A stretch of 64,000 bases of DNA from Allacma fusca (lineage: Eukaryota; Arthropoda; Collembola; Symphypleona; Sminthuridae). Position 1 is the stretch's first letter. Each line of letters opens with the position of its first letter. A program made the position numbers and the translations under genes. Shown here one piece after another: positions 24,838 through 37,628 of this stretch. The notes under the pieces were generated by a model. The model did not search any database. It was not told where the DNA came from and saw only the letters and a program-made list of their open reading frames with translations. The stretch is from positions 47,279,450 to 47,343,449 of the forward strand of contig OX359250.1 of the NCBI GenBank assembly GCA_947179485.1, given 5' to 3'.

Positions 24838-25952
24838 GACATATTATAAGGTTAATTTAAAACGTTATCTTATAAGAAGTGTTATCTGCATCGAGGTACA
24901 ACACAAATTCATGCATTAAAGGTGAAACAATTTTACTTCACGCTAGTTAGGAGGAAGTTTTGGAAAACATTCTTTATCACATTAAATTTCAGAAACGCCT
25001 TAAATTGTTCTTTTTTAAAAGTCTTTGAAAACAAAGCAAAATGTTGTTTGTATTGCCACAGGAACACATAATAAAATAAAATACGAATTTACACATTACT
25101 AAAAATTACAGTTGGGAGCAGGACCTCACCCTGACATAGTTGTAAGACTCCTATTATTCCAAAAACATGTATAAGTTAGATTAGGTTAGAATTGAAAAAA
25201 AAAATCGCCAACTATAATCAGGAATAATGAAGTTTCACTTTTGACTTCCCACATACGAACTAACAAAATTGCTGTCCCCAATCCCTGTCCCAATTGAGCA
25301 AATGTTTCTATCAACTACCGTTAACAGAGGCAGAGGTAGAACCCACCTCATAACCGATACAATTATTTTCGCGTAAAGTTATTGAAAGAACATGAACCAA
25401 CTCCACTAAAATTGACAAAGTATTTCGAAAAATGAATGTTCATAATTGAAAAAATGATTTTTATGAATACAGAATAAATTTTTTAATTGAATTTTGATTA
25501 AATTTGAATTTTATGAAAAAATAAATTTTCGTGAATACCATTTTTTTTAATTGACAAAAAATACCTCTGGTTCCGTGAACAACAATAATTACTTTTAAGA
25601 ATCAAAAAAGGCTTGTCAAGTAAGGCAAAACAATTGACAAAACAAGGCGGCAGCTTTCTTACAAACGGCTGCAAATCATTCCCAGTGATTTACAAAACTA
25701 TTTCGAAATCGGAGACAAATTGTTCGAATTTACAGGACTGCTAAATTATTCGGTCTCAAATAGGAGTAATTCCAATGTAACTTCTGAAGTAGATACTAGT
25801 CCGATTTCCACAAAATCATTTCCAACTGAATAAAATTGTCGACCTGTGGTCGCACAAATCGATTCACCTCATGATTTCCCTCTCTATTAAAAATACACGC
25901 ACTTTGAAAATTCTCTGCCTCAAGTGGGGAAATTCCATATTTGCTAAATAAC
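24838..25952. other. No recognised feature
   Basis: AT-rich DNA without recognisable exon or element ends. I searched it by eye for the missing first two exons of the desaturase pseudogene and did not find them. Confidence 0.35.
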
Positions 25953-26234
25953 TTAATTTTGTGATAAATTCCTAAACTACGCAATGTTAATTTTGTGATA
26001 AATTCCTATACTACGTAATGTTAATTTTGTGATAAATTCATATACAGAACAATGTTAATTTTGTGATAAATTCCTATACAGAACAATGTTAATTTTGTGA
26101 TAAATTCCTATACAGAACAATGTTAATTTTGTGATAAATTCCTATACAGAACAATGTTAATTTTGTGATAAATTCCTATACAGAACAATGTTAATTTTGT
26201 GATAAATTCCCATACAGAACAATGTTAATTTTTT
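25953..26234. repeat. 34-bp tandem repeat, about 8.4 copies
   Basis: Units start near 25953, 25987, 26021, 26055, 26089, 26123, 26157 and 26191, with a partial at 26225. The core is TTAATTTTGTGATAAATTC followed by CTATACAGAACAATG. The middle copies are almost identical. Two further copies lie at 26369-26420, followed by the same CTTATTTTTCC flank, so a larger block was duplicated. Confidence 0.93.
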
Positions 26235-26759
26235 TATCTTATTTTTCCCGCGCGATTTCCTTTGCAAGTATTCGTAAGGAATCAAACAGCCGAATTAACT
26301 ACCGGAGGTCCAGTAACTTATCTATCAGGTTTTTTTGCGCATAATTTATTTGAGGTTTTCAAATTAACTTAATTTTGTGATAAATTTCCATACAGCACAA
26401 TGTTAATTTTGTGATAAATCTTATTTTTCCGGCCCGAACTCCTACAAACAAATTGGACACAGTATTTCTGAATTAACATTATTATCTTACACACACACAT
26501 CTTTCGGAATTTGATCCAATAAAATATATTGCAGGACAATACGGCCTTTCCCGTCACGACTCTTCTACACAAAAGTTGTTCCAGAAAAGATAAAATTATT
26601 TGAAATTTTTTCGGAGGTTTCCGGCTTGAACGTTTGCACTCATCATAAACTGGAAGAACAAATAAAAACTTAGCTGCAAGCTAAGTACATGAGCTTTGGA
26701 GTGGTCCTGTTCCTAGCCAAGCCATGCCATTGCTTTGGTGGGGTCAACTGAACTGTTCG

Positions 26760-26917
26760 AACGGTACAGGTACTCCTGATTTAGTTTGAGTACAGGTACA
26801 GGTTTAGGAAAATTGAACCCAGGTATTCAGGTACAGGTACGGGTTCAAAAAATCCATGTACCCATGATTCAGGTACAGGTCCAGGTACAACATTTTTGTG
26901 TCCATGCGTTGCACTAA
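26760..26917. repeat. Truncated relative of the CCTGAACC-word MITE
   Basis: Words GTACAGGTACAGG lead to the right terminus TCCATGCGTTGCACTA, which differs by few bases from the terminus at 19135-19150. No matching left end. Bases 26421-26759 hold nothing recognisable. Confidence 0.65.
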
Positions 26918-27035
26918 TCATGAGACGTAAAGTGCTCCGAGAATTCAGCGTATGGCTCACTTGGGTCAGATCTTCCTTAGAATGGCTTCAAATGTTTCCA
27001 TGTTCTTTTCTTGGCCATGCTGAGTAAAAAGCGGG

Positions 27036-27155
27036 TTACAAATCATAACATGACTTCAGATTGACCTAATTGGGTAGCAATAATTCTCATGACCTCATAT
27101 TCACCTCATTGGGTAACAAGTGGTTCTATGACTTTAGTTTGACCGTAAATCAAAT
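27036..27155. repeat. ~39-bp imperfect tandem repeat, three copies
   Basis: Three diverged units of the form ATGACTTCAGATTGACCT then ATTGGGTA. Following bases 27156-28379 are AT-rich with nothing recognised. Confidence 0.55.
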
Positions 27156-28379
27156 TTATTTATTTAATTTCAATTGTTGCATTTATGAGGCTGATTTTGT
27201 AATTTCGAACTAAACCTTGCCCTTTTGAGGCCTTTTGTCGAAACTACTAAATGAGCTCCAAGCTTTATTTTGAGAAAATATTTAACTAATTTTCAGAAAA
27301 AAAAACAAAACAAGTTGACCACGTACAAGGAGTAAGTAAAAAATGCTTTCAAGAGTATTACGAACTGATAAAAAATTATTTTGAATAATTTACACAAAAT
27401 TTGGTCAATCATTTGGGACCTAAACAAAATAATTGACCAACTTCCTTGAAATTGATTAAAATACCGTGAAAATAACCCTGAGAGAAAATACCTTAAGAGC
27501 ACAAAAATATTTTATAATTTTTTTTTATTTTTTATAATTTTGGAAAATTCCAGGAGTCTACACAAATATTTTGCAAGCTACCTTACATTAGTTATAATTT
27601 ACAAAATAGTTTGCCAACTTGCTCTAATTAAAGAAAACAATTCAAATAACTACCTAAAGGATTGAAATGAAATTGCGTCAAATTCCCACGAATTTACAAA
27701 GCTAATAATTACCAGCATCTCCACGAAGTGACAAAAATATTTCGCAAGATACCGTATAATGGATCAAAAGATTTAGCCAAAGTGAAAATGTGAAAAAGTT
27801 TCAGACAATTTTGTTTACATTATTGCCAAAAATATCAAGCCGAACCCCCACAATATAATTAAATTTTGGCAATTTTTCCAGGATTTAAGAAAAATCTGTT
27901 TTATTTAATCTCCAAGGATTGGTGACAAGGTTACAGAATTAACTTGTTTCTTCGGTTTTATTTTGTCTCCCATTATCCGTTCCAGTAAATAGTATATTGA
28001 ACTTAGAATGATGGTATTAGACTCAAATGTTTACCCATAAAGTTTGCTACGAATGCACAGCTGAAAAATATTATTCTCAAAGACCAACCATCTATTCCAA
28101 GAAACAATAGTTAGCTGAAAAACCCTCCTTTTCCCACAGTCATACCCAAAATTATCAACGACGTTGAGAATACAGGCATAATTGCGACAAATATATTTAA
28201 AATAAAAATACTAGTCCACAAAATATGAGCGACTTCAGACGATACACATTTACATGTGAAAACACCACAGTCTTGTATTAATTCATTTCCGTTATTTTAA
28301 ATAAAAATGTTTTTATATTTTGTTTTTATATCCAGATTTTTAATAAACAGGGTTGTTTGGAATATCAAACATCAATTTC

Positions 28380-28461
28380 AAGTACTGTCGAGGCATTTGG
28401 AAATGACACTTGGTCAATTAAGGACAGGTGTGTTACGTACGCCTCTCTTGCCTCCGATAGT
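28380..28461 (+). repeat. Inverted partial copy of a candidate exon
   Basis: This stretch is the inverted complement of 28634-28715 with only a handful of differences, all transitions in the part I aligned. Read on plus it is open (VLSRHLEMTLGQLRTG) and homology stops exactly where the other copy has a predicted splice donor. Confidence 0.8.
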
Positions 28462-28631
28462 CTTATGCTTGTTACCGTAGAGTGACTGTCAACCATTGAT
28501 TGACTCCTTACTGTATTTGTAATGAGTGAGTCAACCATCGAGTTTCAATTTCTTAATCATGTTGCAAGAGATTTACATTGCATCTGCATACATGCTTTTA
28601 TTTCGCGGTGAAGAGCATGAAAATCATCGAC

Positions 28632-28799
28632 CTATCGGAGGCAAGAGAGACGTGCGTAACACACCCGTCCTTAATTGGCCAAATGTCATTTCCAAATGCC
28701 TCGACAGTACACATGCCACTGCATCCCTCTCATTAAACTTCACAAATGATGTTGGAAACTCTTGATAGTCAATTTTCTCAGTCCGGAATTTTACAATGT
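28632..28799 (-). CDS. Candidate coding exon, unidentified gene
   Basis: A 168-nt (56-codon, symmetric phase 1-1) open exon on minus between acceptor TTTTCCAG (ending 28800) and donor GTCGATG (28631). The peptide includes DIVKFRTEKIDYQEFP and VLSRHLEMTFGQLRTG, reads like globular protein, and matches no family I can name. Neighbouring exons were not found, so it may be an orphan exon of a broken host gene or a transposon gene. Most differences from its inverted copy at 28380-28461 are synonymous, which supports a coding history. Confidence 0.4.
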
Positions 28800-29778
28800 C
28801 TGGAAAAGTTGGCAATAAAATGAATAAAAGAATTAGGATTTAAAAAACCCCGACTTCTCTTAATCTTTATTAACCCTGTGACCTCAATTTTGACGCACGT
28901 GAATGATTAGAAAATCCGGAACTAAACTTGTTACAAATAAAATATTTTGTGAATCATTCCTCTGCAGGTGGGTTATGACGGATTAATGGAATTAAGGTCA
29001 CACGATAGCCGGTGTCAAAAAACATTTGTATCCCCCACAATTCCTTAGAAGGGGCAGGCAGGGGTAAAAATATAATGCATTTCCCCATCTTATAGCAAAT
29101 GTTCTGGTAAATCCTGGGGAAATTGAGCAATGGCATTTTTGGGAAAAACTAAAATTTTGAATGTTTTTGAATTTTCACTCGAAATGTTAAAACATTTATA
29201 CAATAAAATGTGGAACTTGTACGAAATTTTAAGGTCCAAATATACTACAAATGAGCGGTATTAAACTACTCTTTAATTTAAAAATGTGAGGAAAAGTTCA
29301 AAACCAAAAAATTCTTCACCAAAATATTCCGTCAACTTCTCAGGAATAGTCAAATCTGTCAATTCAAAAATCGACTTTACGAACGATCGTTACAGGTTTG
29401 AAAAATACTTGACATTAAATATTATGACCCGCCATTCCTAGTTCCTACAACGTCAGGATACTCCTAAAAGTAAATCTAGTTTTGGTAGCTGGGGTAACTG
29501 CAATCATTTTTTATGTTCACAGTAGGATCCACCAGGCCCCACAAAGTACTTCGTTAATCCCGTGGTTAGTGAAATAAATTTAAAATTTCACACTCCAACT
29601 TTTAATACGCAATAAAAATATACGTAGCGAATTTCTTAAATTATACAGGCTTAAGTATATTCGATTACTTGTTAATTCATGATTTTTAATTCATGATTCA
29701 ATGGTTTCCCAAGCTCATTAACTATCCAAAGACGATTTCACCGCTCTATTCTATATTAAATAAAGTCCATATCAGAGG
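28800..29778. other. No recognised feature
   Basis: AT-rich DNA with no supported exon or element termini. Confidence 0.35.
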
Positions 29779-30779
29779 CATAGATGGACATTTTCTTTCG
29801 CACTCGCACTCCACTCGCACTCAATACAAATTGAGTGAACTGCACTCATACTCACACTGATATGTTAAAAATGGTCAAGCCTGCACTCACACTCGTCCTC
29901 ATGTGGACAGAAGACTATAGTCTTATTATATAGAGATATATATATATAGATATAGATATATATCTTATTATATATTATTATATAGAATTTGATCCTCGCA
30001 CTCGCACTCATGAGGGCATTTGATACATACATGTGATGCATACCTGACTTATCCATTTGAAATACATTCAAATGATTTTGTTCCGTGTTTATTTTTACAT
30101 GTAATTTTATTATGTTAATACGCAAATAAACTATATGTATCACTTTCAAAATGCTTTTTCAAGTTGGAATATTTTTACGAACAGAAAATGATCAGTTTGA
30201 AATTATTAACACACATGAGTAAATAACAAATGCTTGCAATGCCTACGAAGACCATAAAGGCTAAATGCTGCAAATGGTTATTTATATTGGTTCAGAAAAT
30301 CACGGTAACACAAAATATTTTCAATTGCAGACCATTTAAACCTTGATCGTTTTTATGTAAAGAAAGTCTCCATGGTTTTAAAAATAGTTTTTCACTTTTT
30401 TCTTTACATTGATCTCACTCATTTTGGAAATCATAAGATTGACACAAGATTATTATGACTGAAATATTAATGGATGCAATTCGCAATGATACTCACTGAA
30501 CGATTTTGTTTCGTTTTTTGCGTAATTGTACAAGCCTAAAAATAAATTACATTTTTGCACTAGAGTGCAGAGTACTGCATTTTTTAAAAAACGAGTATGT
30601 TTTTGTGTTCTCGTCCTCGCACTCATTAATAAACATATCTGTGGTATGTACTCGCACTCATGATTCTGAGTGCACGGTTGTAATAACATGTACTCGTCCT
30701 CAAAGTAAACTCGTGAGTACAATGAGTGCGAGGTGAGTGCGAGTGCTGCACTCTGTCCTCATGAGGATGTGCATCTATG
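29779..30779. mobile_element. MITE with GCACTCGCACTC word arrays
   Basis: 1001 bp, ending in inverted CATAGATGGACAT (left) and complement CATAGATGCACAT (right). Words CACTCGCACTC fill 29800-29900, 29995-30020 and 30600-30770. A (TATAGA)n run lies near 29930-29980. The same CATAGATG terminus occurs in the element at 41136-41975, which has an 8-bp duplication. Here no flanking duplication is visible (ATCAGAGG against GTTCCAAT), so the site has decayed or the ends recombined. Confidence 0.7.
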
Positions 30780-31549
30780 GTTCCAATATAAATTACGAAT
30801 CAAGAGAATCGTTTTGAAACCATCCCTAATTTTGGAGATTTGTGATTCAATACGTTGTGTGCGGATTTGCCGCATGAGAGCTTCGAGGAATATATATCGA
30901 AATAAAAATGGTATTGATCAGGTTTTTTTCACAAATTTAACATCGCGCTATGCAAGAATTTATCACAAAATTAATATTTTCCAGTATAGGTAATGATAGC
31001 AAAATTATTATCGTCGAGTATAGAAAACGTTAACAACATTAAAATTTTGTAATAATTACAATTAATTTTTGCAAGAAGTGGAAAACCAGTTTTTCTCGAC
31101 TCCATCCTATTTCACTCAATGTTAATTTTTGAACTCCTTTCTATTCCTCACATTGTTAATTTTCTGACGACTTCTCTTCTTGCTGTTCTTTGTCACGACA
31201 AAAATACTCTGCAATGGAAGTTATAACCTCAAAAGTGAGAACAAATTCACATGACATTTTATGGCGTGCTCAATGAAATTGTTATCTCGAAACCTCCTCC
31301 TCCTCCCTCCCTCATATTTGTTCAAACTTGTTGGGATTTTTCGAGTTTTCAGAACACGCAAAACCTCATTTCTTGAAAGTACAGATACCAGTACAGACGA
31401 CCAGTGGATGCGGATTTTTAAACTTTATATTTATTCAAAAAATTCAGGAAATGACAGTGTTCTTTTTCTTTAGAAAAATCTGAATTTCCTATAGTCGAGA
31501 TTTTGGAGCCATATTCATATTCAATAATTATACTAAATTCTCGCCACTT
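30780..31549. other. No recognised gene; scattered TTAATTTT motifs
   Basis: Near 30958-31160 several TTATCACAAAATTAAT and ATGTTAATTTT motifs resemble, partly in inverted orientation, the 34-bp repeat at 25953. This could mean both belong to one large old element, but termini were not found. Confidence 0.3.
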
Positions 31550-33333
31550 CCCAGTCGGAAGAAATTCGGGTGGCTACAGAAAAACTATGCATGCCCGACT
31601 ACACGTAAATAATATAAGCCGTGGGACGGCCTGCGTGTCAGAATTGTATCAGTGGGCGCTTGTGCGCTCCAGCATTGCCGGGTTAGCAGCACAAAGTTTA
31701 TTCATGAGGAGTCCCTCTGTAGTGGCGCTATCATTACTACGTCGCCTTCAATATACGAAATTAATAGCGCCCTTGATCCGCCGTATATATGTGAGCGCTT
31801 CCCAAATTAATATCAGGCGCATCATTTATGATGTATGCCTTATGATGCGGCGGCGATGGTTATACTAATTTGCCCATATTATTGATATGTAGTTATTACT
31901 TCTTTTATTTAAGCAATCAACAACCATAAGAATACACAACATCGCCCATAACATTTAAAGGAAAAAATACACATTTCCGAATTATTGAAATTGAATATAA
32001 TAAATACACTTGAAACATGGCTAGCTTGAACAATATAGACAGGCAATACGAAACTTGAGAGCGGTTCAACATACCATGGTCGAATACTTAAATATTTAGC
32101 TAAATTTTTCCTCCGATGTGCTGTCCGAGCACCAGCATCCCTCGTTTCTACATAGGGAAGCTCTCTAGTTTCCGGAAGATGTGTAAATATTATCTGACTT
32201 CCTTCTTGCAACGTAACGTGAGGCTCCTATCCTAAAAAACGTTCAAGTAAAATGCAATCTGACCCTGATCCTATATCCAAATCCCATGTGATGATCGGAG
32301 TCGGAATATGAGGATAGTTTGGAGGATTCAAAAATGTATCTGTAAAACACAATACACGTTATATTTTGACATTGTATAGGAATTACGTGGTACTCAAAAA
32401 TGTCTAGTGTCCGGAAATAAATTCTACAAAATCTAATATCGAAAATACCTTGCAAGATTTCTTGTTCTAGTGTTAATTAAGCCAAGTTGCTACAATGATT
32501 AGTAGTTTCTCTCTCTTCGGAGTCGCTTCTTTTAGATTCCTTCTGACAAGATTGTTTTCGTCTTTACCTGGTCCTCCCTATACTCAGAACCTCATTGTCA
32601 GTGTCGCTTTCTACAGTAGACGTTTCCAAAGCATTTTCCTCAGCTTTACGAGCAGATTTGAGAGTCCCTGAAAAAATGCCAGTGTGGTGAAAATAAAATG
32701 ATAAAATGAATTGAATTGATTTCACCGTATTACATTATGCTAGTTGTAATAAAAAATCAAAGTAAAACTTACAGTATTTTCCTTCGGCTTCAACGCTGTG
32801 GAGTTTCCAAGTACTTTTCGGAACGGAATTTGGATTGGTCATTAACTTTATCAATGAGGGTCCACTAACATTTGGCCAATGACAGTTTAATCTTTGCGGT
32901 GTGAACTATGTTATTGGAACCACCGCTCTCTTTCGTATAGAAGCAGACAACTGCAAAACATTTCGTGTTAACTATTCCCGGAGCTAACATGTTGTTGCCT
33001 CGACGTTCGCAGAATTAAACTGACAAAGAAAAATTCAGCATGCCCGGCACGCACCGTTTTGATACCATATAGAAATGTATTGCCGATTTAGCTGAGTTTA
33101 CTCAAAGGCGTTTGATCATATTTCAAGCATTGGGCATATTATGAGATGATGACACTAACCACTGTCGTTTCTACATCAAATCAATGTAGCCGGGCGTCGC
33201 TAGATTTTATTCGCCACTTCGTGTTGTTACGACAGCGCCGTTACCTTCCTAGCTTACCAGTAGGCTATGGCATACCCTAAAATGACAGGCACCTAAAAAA
33301 TTACTTCCGAGCGCTTTTAGTTTTCCGACTGGG
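31550..33333 (-). mobile_element. TIR element CCCAGTCGGAA carrying a decayed gene
   Basis: Perfect 11-bp inverted ends CCCAGTCGGAA (31550-31560) and TTCCGACTGGG (33323-33333), 1784 bp apart. GGCGCT-like words cluster inside both ends (31640-31810, 33230-33320). No convincing target duplication (CTT against TTA). It contains a broken minus-strand gene with a DUF4806-associated N-terminal pattern. Superfamily unassigned. Confidence 0.55.
31909..32970 (-). pseudogene. Decayed gene with DUF4806-associated N-terminal module
   Basis: Predicted minus exons: about 32960-32773, 32667-32568 and 32339 downward. Exon 1 reads VVPIT, a TAG where Trp is expected, then CHWPNVSGPS and STWKLHSVEAEGKY. Exon 2 continues W-T-LKSARKAEENALETS and an acidic stretch ESDTDNE. 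This VVP..W...C.WP / W...V...GKY.T...AR.KAEE pattern is one I recall from the N-termini of DUF4806 proteins common in arthropods and cnidarians. The downstream frame (RELPYVETRDAGARTAHRRK) is interrupted by another TAG. Splice phases agree between exons 1 and 2. The function of the family is unknown to me. Confidence 0.5.
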
Positions 33334-34882
33334 TTATGTACCTGGCTCAGAAGGAATCATTTGAGAATTAGCCCTTGGCCCTCCGAACAAATTGTCTTTC
33401 CAAGTTTTTCAATAAATTTTAAAAAACTATAATAATTATGTTTAATCGTCATCAGAATTTCAAAAAAGGACATTTTCAAAGTGTTTTTGAATTTCCAAAA
33501 ATTGCAGTGCATTTTGATCTAGATGTATCATCCGGGTCAATAATATCTGGGTAAAAAGGTTTGAAAAATCGCATTAAAATGAAATAATAATAAAGAATAT
33601 AATAACGATTTCAAAATCCTGGTCAAAATTTGGTATATAGGTGCATTCAATTTCACGGATTTTTTACCTATCTCCAGAAGAAATTATCTGACACTTGGGA
33701 ATCCTCACATGATAATTGCTACCTCTGCATATTTGCTGCAAGTCTTTGTGATCTGGGGGTTCGTCATATTCTTAATTACTTCTTTGTACTTATAGTGTTG
33801 TCTTTTTGTTTGCCTGGGACGCCTTGATGTTGATACTATCGAAAAATCCAAATATGTAGCATTTGAATGAGATGCTGTACTTCGACCGCTGATTTACCTA
33901 ATTTAAAAGCTACTTACATGCTCTAAATGTTACAAAAAATGCCAACGAAATTTCAAAATACTAGTCGAAACTTAGCCACCCTCATGTGAAGTCATTTAAA
34001 AAAAATTGGACTACAACAAATTTTGGAAAATTTATATCGTAGTTAAATTTTTGCTGATTAGAAAATAGGCGTCTGGACTTTTCGAACAATCTGAAGTGTG
34101 ATGGTTGGCTCTGATGTAGAAAACAAGTTTGTTTTTGTTAAATCTGGTTTCGTTTTTTGTTTTCCACCTTTTTTTCATTTTTAAGCAATAATTCAGAATT
34201 GTTTTTAGGAATTTGCCCTAAAGACCATTTCAATCACTGAATATGTGCTTTTCCTATAACCATTTCTGTCTATTCCGGAGCAGTGGCCAAAATATGTTCG
34301 TTGTGCAGAGACAGTATCAAAAGAAAGCTCTTAGAAAAATTGAAGGCGAACGAAATGTGCCGCTGAAATCAACGAATTGGGGGAATAATATCTAGAACAG
34401 TTGTAAAACATTGCTTGTAAGCAGTGTTTTTAAAAATATCTTAACATAATTCCCAGGGATTCGCAAAATATTTGTGCCCACTTCATTGAAATAGAGACAC
34501 GAATTGGGCAACTTGCTTGATATAATCAAAATAATGGGCGGAATTTTTAGAAAATAACAAGACGCATTTGTACGCTGCCTATAATTCACACACATAAGTA
34601 TTTGGTTAAGTTCACAGAAATTGATAAAAATAATTTTCCGAATTAAGTGTAATTTTGTTTTTTATGGTTATGATTCCTCAATTAGCTGCTGAAATTGAAC
34701 TTGAATGTGTTGATATGATTTAATCCCGCTTATTGTTAGACGGATCTCTTGTTTTTCCGATCTCTAAATAAATTATTCAGCCCAGGTATTTGGCCAACCA
34801 TTTCTACAAGCAAATCAGCAAATCTTTATATACACAATTTTTGAAAAAACTGTAGATTTTTATCTCTTTTACTATTTTACTA
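33334..34882. other. No recognised feature
   Basis: AT-rich DNA. A 65-codon plus-strand open frame at 33630-33827 and a minus-strand one at 34392-34595 lack splice or domain support. Confidence 0.35.
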
Positions 34883-35340
34883 GGAGCACTGCACAGCCAG
34901 CAATTGCTGGCTCAGCGAGGCAAATGTAAATAGGGGAGGCAGTAAATAGTTGTATACATACAATAGCATAATATTAGCACAACCCTAGTAAGAGTGTAGA
35001 CTAACGTACGGTAAAATGATTTTTTAATCTAATTTTGCTTTAATAATTTATTTAAATAATTATTATTCTCTCTATTAATTTGAAAGAGTGGACCGTCTTG
35101 GTGGTAGGCGGCTACCCGTGGCTATGTCGCCGCCCTTGCTACTGCATAATGCTTTAATTTTTTTTAATTTAGAAAAAATAATTTTAATATATTTTTTTTA
35201 ATTTAAGAAAAAGAGAATTTAATAATTTATTTAGCCAGTTATTGCTGGCTCAGCCAATAAAAAACAGCGCGCGGAAATTTGAATCTCAAATTCGTATTAC
35301 ACCAAGACGAAGACGAAGACGGCCCACTCTTTCAACTTAG
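34883..35340. mobile_element. TA-target MITE, GCACTGCACAGCCAGCA family, copy 1
   Basis: Preceded by TA. The terminus GGAGCACTGCACAGCC is followed by the small palindrome CCAGCAATTGCTGG. An internal second copy of that palindrome lies at about 35225-35240, and the right-end signature CACTCTTTCAACTTAG is shared with the copies near 40967, 46003 and 54838. AT-rich middle. Confidence 0.6.
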
Positions 35341-37003
35341 TAGATAGGATGGTCTTTCCACCCAAAATCAGTCACTGCATTAAGAACTGTAGAGTTCATC
35401 GCAAAGTTACAGAAACGATGATAGAGTAAAATGAGAAAAGTGTGGAGGAGTAGGTTTCTGAGATAAAATTTTATTCTATAAGCTTTAGATAAGACAAAAA
35501 AATCAAAATCTTGAAACAAATGCACTCTTGAATAATTCTTATATTAACAATTATTGTATTCACTATTTTTCATGAACATAGGTCAGAAAAAACACCTGCA
35601 AAAGTGAGTTGTGGAAGGAAATTAATTATGTGAAGATATTGTTTGATGTTAATATTTTGAAAACCCTTTTTCCTGCTCCTACAATTTTTAATAAAGCTCG
35701 AGAAGGAAAGAGAAGAAATAAATGTAGGATTTTCCACTGGTCAAGAATTTAGATTCTTTTTGTGTTAGCAAAATCTTACACGCAATTTCATGATAAAAGG
35801 CCACAGTTTTCAAGGTGGACAAATGTTTTTCAAAATATTTTTGGTCACTTTAATTCGCAACTTTTTTTTTTTTTCATTTCTTGATTTCATGGACTTTGAG
35901 GGACCTGTCACAAAACTCATTCCGTTGAGAATGGTTGACACGATGCACGTTTAAACGAGAGGAAGGTTTCAATAAAAAATACCAAGGAAATTTATTTCAT
36001 GCCAAGATCACCTCAACAATTCAAAAGTGGGGGTCTCGGGAACTGAACATGTGAGGCAAGGCTTTCAAAAACTAAATATTGATTTCTTTATTGAACTGTT
36101 GATTTACATTTTGATTTCACCAGAGGGCAGATTTTGAAAACTTAAATTTTCCAATGTTAAATCCCATAAGGAAGCTTCATTTTCTTTCACAAAAAAATTA
36201 AAATTGCTAAAAATATGTAAAAGCTCTTTAACATCCCTTATCCTCCCCGAGAGTGCCGTCACAATCATCAATAACGTGATGCAGAAGCAAATAATGTTTT
36301 GTTCCCAGTCAGAATTTTTCCTCAGATATCTTTTGAGGCGGGCTTGTAGAAACATCCATAGGCTTTCAGAGGAGCTATTCAGCATGTATCTACGTTGCAT
36401 TGTGGTCATGACCGTTAGAGGTAAGTAATTTCATTAAGATGTTTAATAGCTTTAAAACTTCAAATCATTTCGGACGAAATCTCGAAATACTAGTTGATAG
36501 AGGGGCGGATGGGTATTCGAATTCACCGATTTTTTAACCAAAGTTTCTCCTTTTTTACCGACTAGAGTTCAACTGAGATTTGGCCACCCTTAGTTTACAA
36601 GTGGTCAGTGAAGAGCTCATTTTCAAGAATTAAAATTACAAAATAATACAGATCCTGTCGCCCTAAAATTTTGGCGGGGTATTTAAAAAAAATTGGCGGC
36701 ATAAAATATTGGCTGGATTTTCAAATTCGCTGAGTTACATGGGCGCCCTAACGAGGGATTGAGAGATTGCTCTCACAAACTGCGAGAGTGATGGTGAGTA
36801 CATGTTGATTTTACTCGCCCTCAAAGATGCTAAACTGATTTTGCCTATCCTACATCCTACCTATACATTTAGTTTAGGAGGGGCATTCCGTCTCGCCTAT
36901 TTGTGCAATTGCTAGGGCCTATATCCTTGCCTACAAGTAGACATTTGCCGCTGCCTACATTTCTGTCTATATAGGGAAACCGAAAGTAGTAGCCCCTTCC
37001 TAC
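35341..37003. other. No confirmed feature
   Basis: A segment at 36104-36428 is open on both strands: 101 codons on minus and 74 on plus, the latter ending at a strong donor GTAAGT at 36420. No acceptor or domain lets me choose a strand. The rest is AT-rich without features. Confidence 0.35.
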
Positions 37004-37471
37004 CAGAGCTATGCAGTATTTTCAAGTACAGTATTTTAAAATACGTATTTTCAGACCACGAAGTATTTTGTATTTTAAAGTTAGCAAGCAGTGGGCAAGT
37101 ATTTTGTACTGAGTATTTGAAGGGCCTGTAAGTACAAAAGTATTTTGTATTTGAGTCTGTTTTTTGAAAGCGGCCACCGTGAAAATCACTATTTTTTGAA
37201 ACACTTTTAGAGGTGCCCAACGGATGCACAATAAGATGAAAAAAATTCCAAGAAATTTTTTTCCTCTAAATCTCAATAGGAAGGTCAAAAACCCGAAAAA
37301 TACTCTAATTTATTACAGCCTTACCAATTTGAATATTCAAAAACGGGCTATCTCGAATATGTTGCACAACTAACTCCTACACTCATGATTTTTTTCCGCA
37401 TCGTAGCATCAAAATTTCGATTTTTTTTGAAAAATCACATGGACATTTTTGAAATTTCGGATTTTTTTTTT

Positions 37472-37580
37472 ACTGCCGGCAGACGCAAAAAAACGCTTTT
37501 TTAAAACTCTAAACTCAAGAAAAGCATAATAATAGTAGTGCAAAATTTTGAAAAAGCGTTTTTTTGCGTCTGCCGGCAGT
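37472..37580. repeat. Perfect 30-bp inverted repeat
   Basis: Bases 37472-37501 (ACTGCCGGCAGACGC then an A-rich and CGC part) are the exact inverted complement of 37551-37580, with a 49-base loop. A transcript would form a strong hairpin. It lies directly upstream of the Cys-rich exon candidate. Confidence 0.92.
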
Positions 37581-37628
37581 CAAAACGGGGAAAATCCGAA
37601 GCGGGTAATTTATATACATATCTGCTTA

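Noticed and set aside
25953-26234. CRISPR-like appearance of regularly spaced repeats
   Set aside because: The whole 34-bp unit is repeated with no unique spacers, in eukaryotic DNA. It is an ordinary minisatellite.
36104-36428. Possible exon on either strand
   Set aside because: Both strands are open. Plus has a strong donor but no acceptor in frame, and minus has no acceptor. No known domain to decide.
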